DNA of 64,000 nt from NCBI RefSeq assembly GCF_000719335.1, contig NZ_JOGB01000002.1:62001-126000 (forward strand), in the 5' to 3' direction. The notes beneath the pieces are model-generated. The model saw nothing but the letters and a program-made list of their open reading frames with translations, was not told where the DNA came from and did no database searches. Shown here one piece after another: positions 58,433 to 64,000 of the stretch. The stretch is from Streptomyces sp. NRRL S-87 (lineage in GTDB: Bacteria > Actinomycetota > Actinomycetes > Streptomycetales > Streptomycetaceae). Numbering within the stretch: position 1 is the stretch's first letter; every line of letters begins with the position of its first letter. A program made the position numbers and the translations under genes.

Positions 58433-60960
58433 TCAGGCCCCGCGCAGCACCGCGCCGGTGCGCTCGGTGGCGAGCGCGACGGCGGCGTCGCGGGCGGCCG
58501 TGGACTCCTCGGCCGTCAGCGTGCGGTCGGCGGCGCGGAAGCGCAGCGCGTACGCCAGCGACTTCTTGCCCTCGCCGACCTGCTCGCCGGTGAAGACGTC
58601 GAACAGCCGCAGCGACTCCAGCAGTTCACCGGCGCCCTTGCGCAGCGCGGCCTCGACCGTGGCGGCCGGGACCGACGCGTCGACGATCAGCGCGACGTCC
58701 TGGGTCGCCACCGGGAAGGCGGAGATCCGGGGCGCCTGGAGGGCCTCGCCGCCGGCCCGCTGGAGGCGGTCCAGGTCGAGCTCCATCGCGCTGGTGCGGG
58801 CGGGCAGCCCGAGCGCCTTGACGACGCGCGGGTGCAGCTCGCCGGCGTGGCCGATGACCTGCTCGACACCGTCGAGGGTGACGATCAGCTCGGCGCACCG
58901 GCCCGGGTGCCACGGACCGTACTGGCCCTGGCGGACCACCAGGCCGGCGCCGGCCGCACGGGCCAGCGAGCGGGCGGCCTCGACCGCGTCGGCCCAGTCG
59001 GACGGACGGCCCTTGCCCCACCAGCCGGCCTGCTCGCGGGCACCGGCCAGCACGACCGCGGCGTACCGCGGCTGGGCGGGCAGCGCCGCGTTGAGCGTGG
59101 CGATCTCCTCGTCCGTGGGACGGCGGTCCACGCCGAGGCGCACCGCGACGCCCGGCCGGTCGCCGGCGCGGAAGACCAGGCCGGTCTCGAAGAGCGCGAG
59201 GTCGTGGCTGCCGCGGCTGTCGTTGCGGCGCAGCGCGCCGAGCAGGCCCGGCAGCAGCGTCGTGCGCAGCGCCGGCTCCTCGTCGGACAGCGGGTTGACG
59301 AGCGTGACGACCTGGCGGCTCGCGTCGTGCGCGGGCAGCTGGAGCTGGTCGAAGACGCTGTCGCCGAGGAACGGGTAGTTCAGCGCCTCGACGTAGCCGG
59401 CGCCGGCCAGCGCGCGGCCGACCCGGCGGTGCAGCTGCTGGCGGGCGGTCAGACCGCGGCCGGAGGGCACCTGCGGGAGGGTCGAGGGCAGGTTGGCGTA
59501 GCCCTCGAGCCGGATGACCTCCTCGGCGAGGTCGTTGGGCTCGGCGAGGTCGGGACGCCACGACGGCACGGTGACGACGAGCTCGTCCTGGCCGTAGACG
59601 TCGCAGCCGACCTCCTGGAGGCGGCGTACGACGGTCTCGCGGCCGTACTCGACGCCCGCGACCCGGTCCGGGTGGTCCGCGCGCATGGCGACGGTCCGGG
59701 GGGCGACCGGGGCGGCCAGCTCGGTGACGCCCGCCTCGGCGGTACCGCCGGCCAGCAGGACCAGCAGGTCGACCGTGCGCTGCGCGGCAGCGGCGGCGGC
59801 CTGCGGGTCCACGCCGCGCTCGAAGCGCTTGGACGCCTCGGAGGACAGCTTGTGGCGGCGGGCGGTGCGGGAGATGGTGATCGGGTCGAAGTGCGCGGCC
59901 TCGATCACGACGTCCGTGGTGCCGGTGACGGCGCCCGTCTCCGGGTCGGCCACGGCGTCGGCGATCTCGGTGTCGGCACCGCCCATGACGCCGGCGAGGC
60001 CGATCGGCCCGCTGTTGTCGGTGATCACCAGGTCCTCGGCGTCGAGGACGCGCTTGACGCCGTCGAGGGTGGTGAACTTCTCGCCCTGCTCGGCGCGGCG
60101 GACGCCGATGGGACCGTCCAGGCGGGAGCGGTCGTAGGCGTGCAGCGGCTGGCCGAGTTCCAGCATCACGTAGTTCGTGACGTCGACCGCGAGCGAGATC
60201 GGGCGCATGCCGGCCTTCTGAAGGCGGCGCTTGAGCCAGATCGGGGACTTGGCCTCGGGGTCCAGGCCCGTGACGGTGCGCGCGGTGAAGCGGTCGCAGC
60301 CGGTCGGGTCGGAGACCTTGACCAGGTAGCCGTACGAGTTCGGGGCCGGGACGTCGAGCAGCGCCGGGTCGCGCAGCGGCAGCCCGTACGCGGTGGCCGT
60401 CTCGCGGGCCACGCCGCGCAGGGACAGGCAGTAGCCGCGGTCCGGGGTGACGGCGATGTCGAGGACCTCGTCGTTCAGCTCCAGCAGCTCGATCGCGTCG
60501 ATGCCGACCTCGATCTCCGGCGGCAGCACGATGATGCCGTGCGTGCCGTCGTCGCCCATGCCGAGCTCGTCGCCGGAGCAGATCATGCCGTGCGAGTTCC
60601 TGCCGTACGTCTTGCGCGCGGCGATCGCGAAGTCGCCGGGCAGCACCGCGCCGGGCAGGGCCACGACGACCTTGTCGCCGACCGCGAAGTTGCGGGCGCC
60701 GCAGACGATCTCCTGGGGCTCGCCGGTGCCGTTGGCCTGGCCGACGTCGACGGTGCAGAAGCGGATCGGCTTCTTGAAGCCCTCCAGCTCCTCGATGGTC
60801 AGCACCTGGCCGACCGCGAGCGGGCCCGTCAGGTCGGCGCCCAGCTGCTCGACGGTCTCGACCTCCAGACCGGCGTCGATGAGCTTGGCCTGCACGTCAC
60901 GACCGGTCTCGCCCGCAGGCAGGTCGACGTACTCCCGCAGCCAAGAAAGCGGGACCCGCA

Positions 60961-60961
<1 letters not shown>
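58433..60961 (-). CDS. pheT: Phenylalanyl-tRNA synthetase beta subunit
   Basis: 842-residue large subunit of PheRS. In order: N-terminal [12 protein letters not shown], an EMAP-II-like tRNA-binding domain (about 40-155, with [19 protein letters not shown]), B3/B4 editing domain (about 200-370), B5 (about 405-475), the catalytic-like core (about 480-680) and the C-terminal anticodon-binding FDX-ACB domain (about 745-840, [20 protein letters not shown]). ATG at 60961 overlaps the pheS stop by one base (TGATG). Essential. Confidence 0.97.
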
Positions 60962-62181
<1,220 letters not shown>

Positions 62182-62239
62182 CTACGGGGCGGGCGGGCGT
62201 GGAGGAGCCCGTGGGCCGCCTGGCGAGACTCTCGGAGGT

Positions 62240-63481
62240 TTACGAGAGGTAGGCCGGCGCGCCCACGGGCAGGGTAAATCGGAACTCGGCGCCGCCTCCG
62301 GGGCCGCGCCCGACGGTGATCGTCCCGCCGTGGGCCTCGACGATGCCCTTGACGATGTACAGGCCGAGACCGGTCCCGCCGCGCTTGCTGCCCCGCCAGA
62401 AGCGGGTGAACACGCGGCTCATGGACTCCTCGGGGATGCCGGGGCCTTCGTCCGTCACGGTGACCGCCGTCCCCCTCTCGGTCTTGGTGTGGGCGGGTGC
62501 CACGTCGATGGTGACGGTTCCCTCGCCGTGCCGCACGGCATTTTCGAGGAGGTTGCCGAGCACCTGGTCGATCTTGTCGGGGTCCGCCCACAGGTCCGGC
62601 AGCGGGCGCCCGATGCGGACCAGGAACCGCTCGGGGGCCTGCCCGTTCGCGGTGAGGGCCTGGACGTGGCGGCCGACGGCGGTGGCGATGTCGACGGGCT
62701 GGCGGCGCAGCTCCAGCCGGCCGGAGTCGATGCGGGAGATGTCGAGCAGCTCGGCGATCAGCCGGGTGACCCGGCCGGCGTCGGCGTCGACGGTCTCCAG
62801 CATGAGCCGCTTCTGGTCGTCGGTGAACCGCTCCCACTTGGCCAGCAGCGTGGCGGTGAAGCCCTTGACGGAGGTCAGCGGGGAGCGCAGTTCGTGGGCG
62901 ACGGTGGCGATGAGCTCGGCGTGGCTGCGCTCGGTGCGGCGCCGTGCCTCGGTGCCGCGCAGGGAGACGACGAGCCGGTGCAGGGGGCCGGCGGGCCGTT
63001 CGCGCACGTACCGGGCGGAGACCAGCACCTCGTGGCCGCCGGGCAGGAGGAGGTAGCGCTCGGGCTGGCCGGTACGGGTGGCCAGGCCGCCGTACGGGTC
63101 GGTGACCGTCCACCAGCGCCGGCCCTCGAGGTCCTCCAGCGGCAGCGCGTGCTCGATGCGGGCGCCGAGGGCGGTGGCCGGGTCGGTGGCGGTGATGCGG
63201 GCGGCGGCGCGGTTGAAGCAGACCACGTGCCCGGCCTCGTCGGCGACGACGAGGCCGTCGGGGAGCTCGTCGGGGTCGAGTCCGGGGACCGTGCCGGCGG
63301 CGGGCGCCCCACCGGAGGTCCCGGCGGAGGCCGCGGCCGCGGGGCCCGGTCCGGCGGCGGATCCCGGGCCGGCCGCGGGTCCGGGGCCGGCCGTGGGTCC
63401 GGGGCCGGCCGCGGGCAGCGGTTGCGGCGGGATCGCAGCTGCTGCCGCGGCCCTCGGTGAGCCGTTCGTCCCGACGGTCAT
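62240..63481 (-). CDS. Orphan PAS sensor histidine kinase
   Basis: 413-residue cytoplasmic histidine kinase with no membrane segment. An Ala/Pro/Gly-rich N-terminus (about 1-66) precedes a PAS domain (about 72-165). HisKA has SHAELIATVAHELRSPLTSV with the phosphorylated His at 196; the ATPase shows N-box DQVLGNLLENAVRHG, VTDEGPGIP and GGTGLGLYIVKGIVEAHGG. No response regulator is adjacent. It lies between a TrmH gene and pheS, all minus strand, an order I recall as conserved in streptomycetes. ATG at 63481 chosen; GTG at 63496 adds five residues. Signal and partner unknown. Confidence 0.88.
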   Translation of the reverse strand: MTVGTNGSPRAAAAAAIPPQPLPAAGPGPTAGPGPAAGPGSAAGPGPAAAASAGTSGGAPAAGTVPGLDPDELPDGLVVADEAGHVVCFNRAAARITATDPATALGARIEHALPLEDLEGRRWWTVTDPYGGLATRTGQPERYLLLPGGHEVLVSARYVRERPAGPLHRLVVSLRGTEARRRTERSHAELIATVAHELRSPLTSVKGFTATLLAKWERFTDDQKRLMLETVDADAGRVTRLIAELLDISRIDSGRLELRRQPVDIATAVGRHVQALTANGQAPERFLVRIGRPLPDLWADPDKIDQVLGNLLENAVRHGEGTVTIDVAPAHTKTERGTAVTVTDEGPGIPEESMSRVFTRFWRGSKRGGTGLGLYIVKGIVEAHGGTITVGRGPGGGAEFRFTLPVGAPAYLS

Positions 63482-63534
63482 GTCCCCGTACCCCACATCT
63501 CGGAGGCGCAGTGGGCCCCCGGGGCGTCACATTA

Positions 63535-64000
<466 letters not shown>

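Overview
The window is high-GC actinobacterial DNA and almost certainly comes from a Streptomyces chromosome. The signs are strong third-position GC, many GTG starts, AGGAG-type ribosome sites, 4-base stop/start overlaps, Ala/Pro-rich linkers, and a gene order (cobalamin genes, metNIQ, argGH, argCJBDR, pheST) that I recall from the S. coelicolor core chromosome. The species cannot be told. I see no insertion sequence, prophage, CRISPR array, rRNA operon or secondary-metabolite cluster.

Layout. 0-9.7 kb: a tandem-GNAT enzyme, a membrane protein, the p-aminobenzoate pair pabB-pabC, a five-gene tRNA cluster (Gly, Cys, 3x Val) with its own promoter and terminator, a His-rich zinc-ribbon protein, a small-molecule phosphotransferase, a tail-anchored Ser/Thr kinase and a TrmH-type methyltransferase. 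9.7-16.6 kb: cobalamin biosynthesis on the minus strand (cobL/cbiET, a giant BluB-CobT fusion, and a precorrin-2 dehydrogenase/SUMT fusion). 16.7-20.7 kb: a RimJ-like acetyltransferase and the metNIQ methionine importer. Upstream of metN lie a Cys/Met-rich leader ORF, twin operator repeats and the tail of a dead HAD hydrolase gene. 21-29.7 kb: two small membrane proteins, an acetyltransferase, an ECF-like sigma factor, a secreted glycerophosphodiester phosphodiesterase, an acyltransferase, a beta-helical membrane protein, a TetR/MFS efflux pair and an unknown gene.

29.8-40.8 kb: arginine biosynthesis. argG and argH sit together; argC-J-B-D-R forms a compact operon with 4-base overlaps. ArgR-type boxes precede argG and argC. 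Three unrelated plus-strand genes (HEAT-like, PNPOx-like, L,D-transpeptidase) lie between the two arg blocks. 40.8-58.2 kb: a more variable stretch with a 12-residue-repeat beta-solenoid membrane protein, a UvrA-like ABC protein, an AraC/VOC pair, a divergent TetR/methyltransferase pair with a striking double operator, a GNAT-DinB fusion, a histidine-phosphatase-fold protein, a MocR/EamA divergent pair whose start codons overlap, DUF1918, a secreted glycosidase-like protein, a 3-hydroxyacyl-CoA dehydrogenase, a TPR regulator and a SpoIIE-type phosphatase. 58.4-64 kb: the conserved block pheT-pheS, an orphan PAS histidine kinase and the 3' part of a TrmH-family methyltransferase cut by the window end.

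The strongest candidates for new biology are the metNIQ leader with its twin operator, the BluB-CobT fusion with a ~660-residue low-complexity N-terminus, the GNAT-DinB fusion, the overlapping MocR/EamA start codons, and the 12-residue solenoid membrane protein. All functions are inferred from sequence read by eye; no database search was run.
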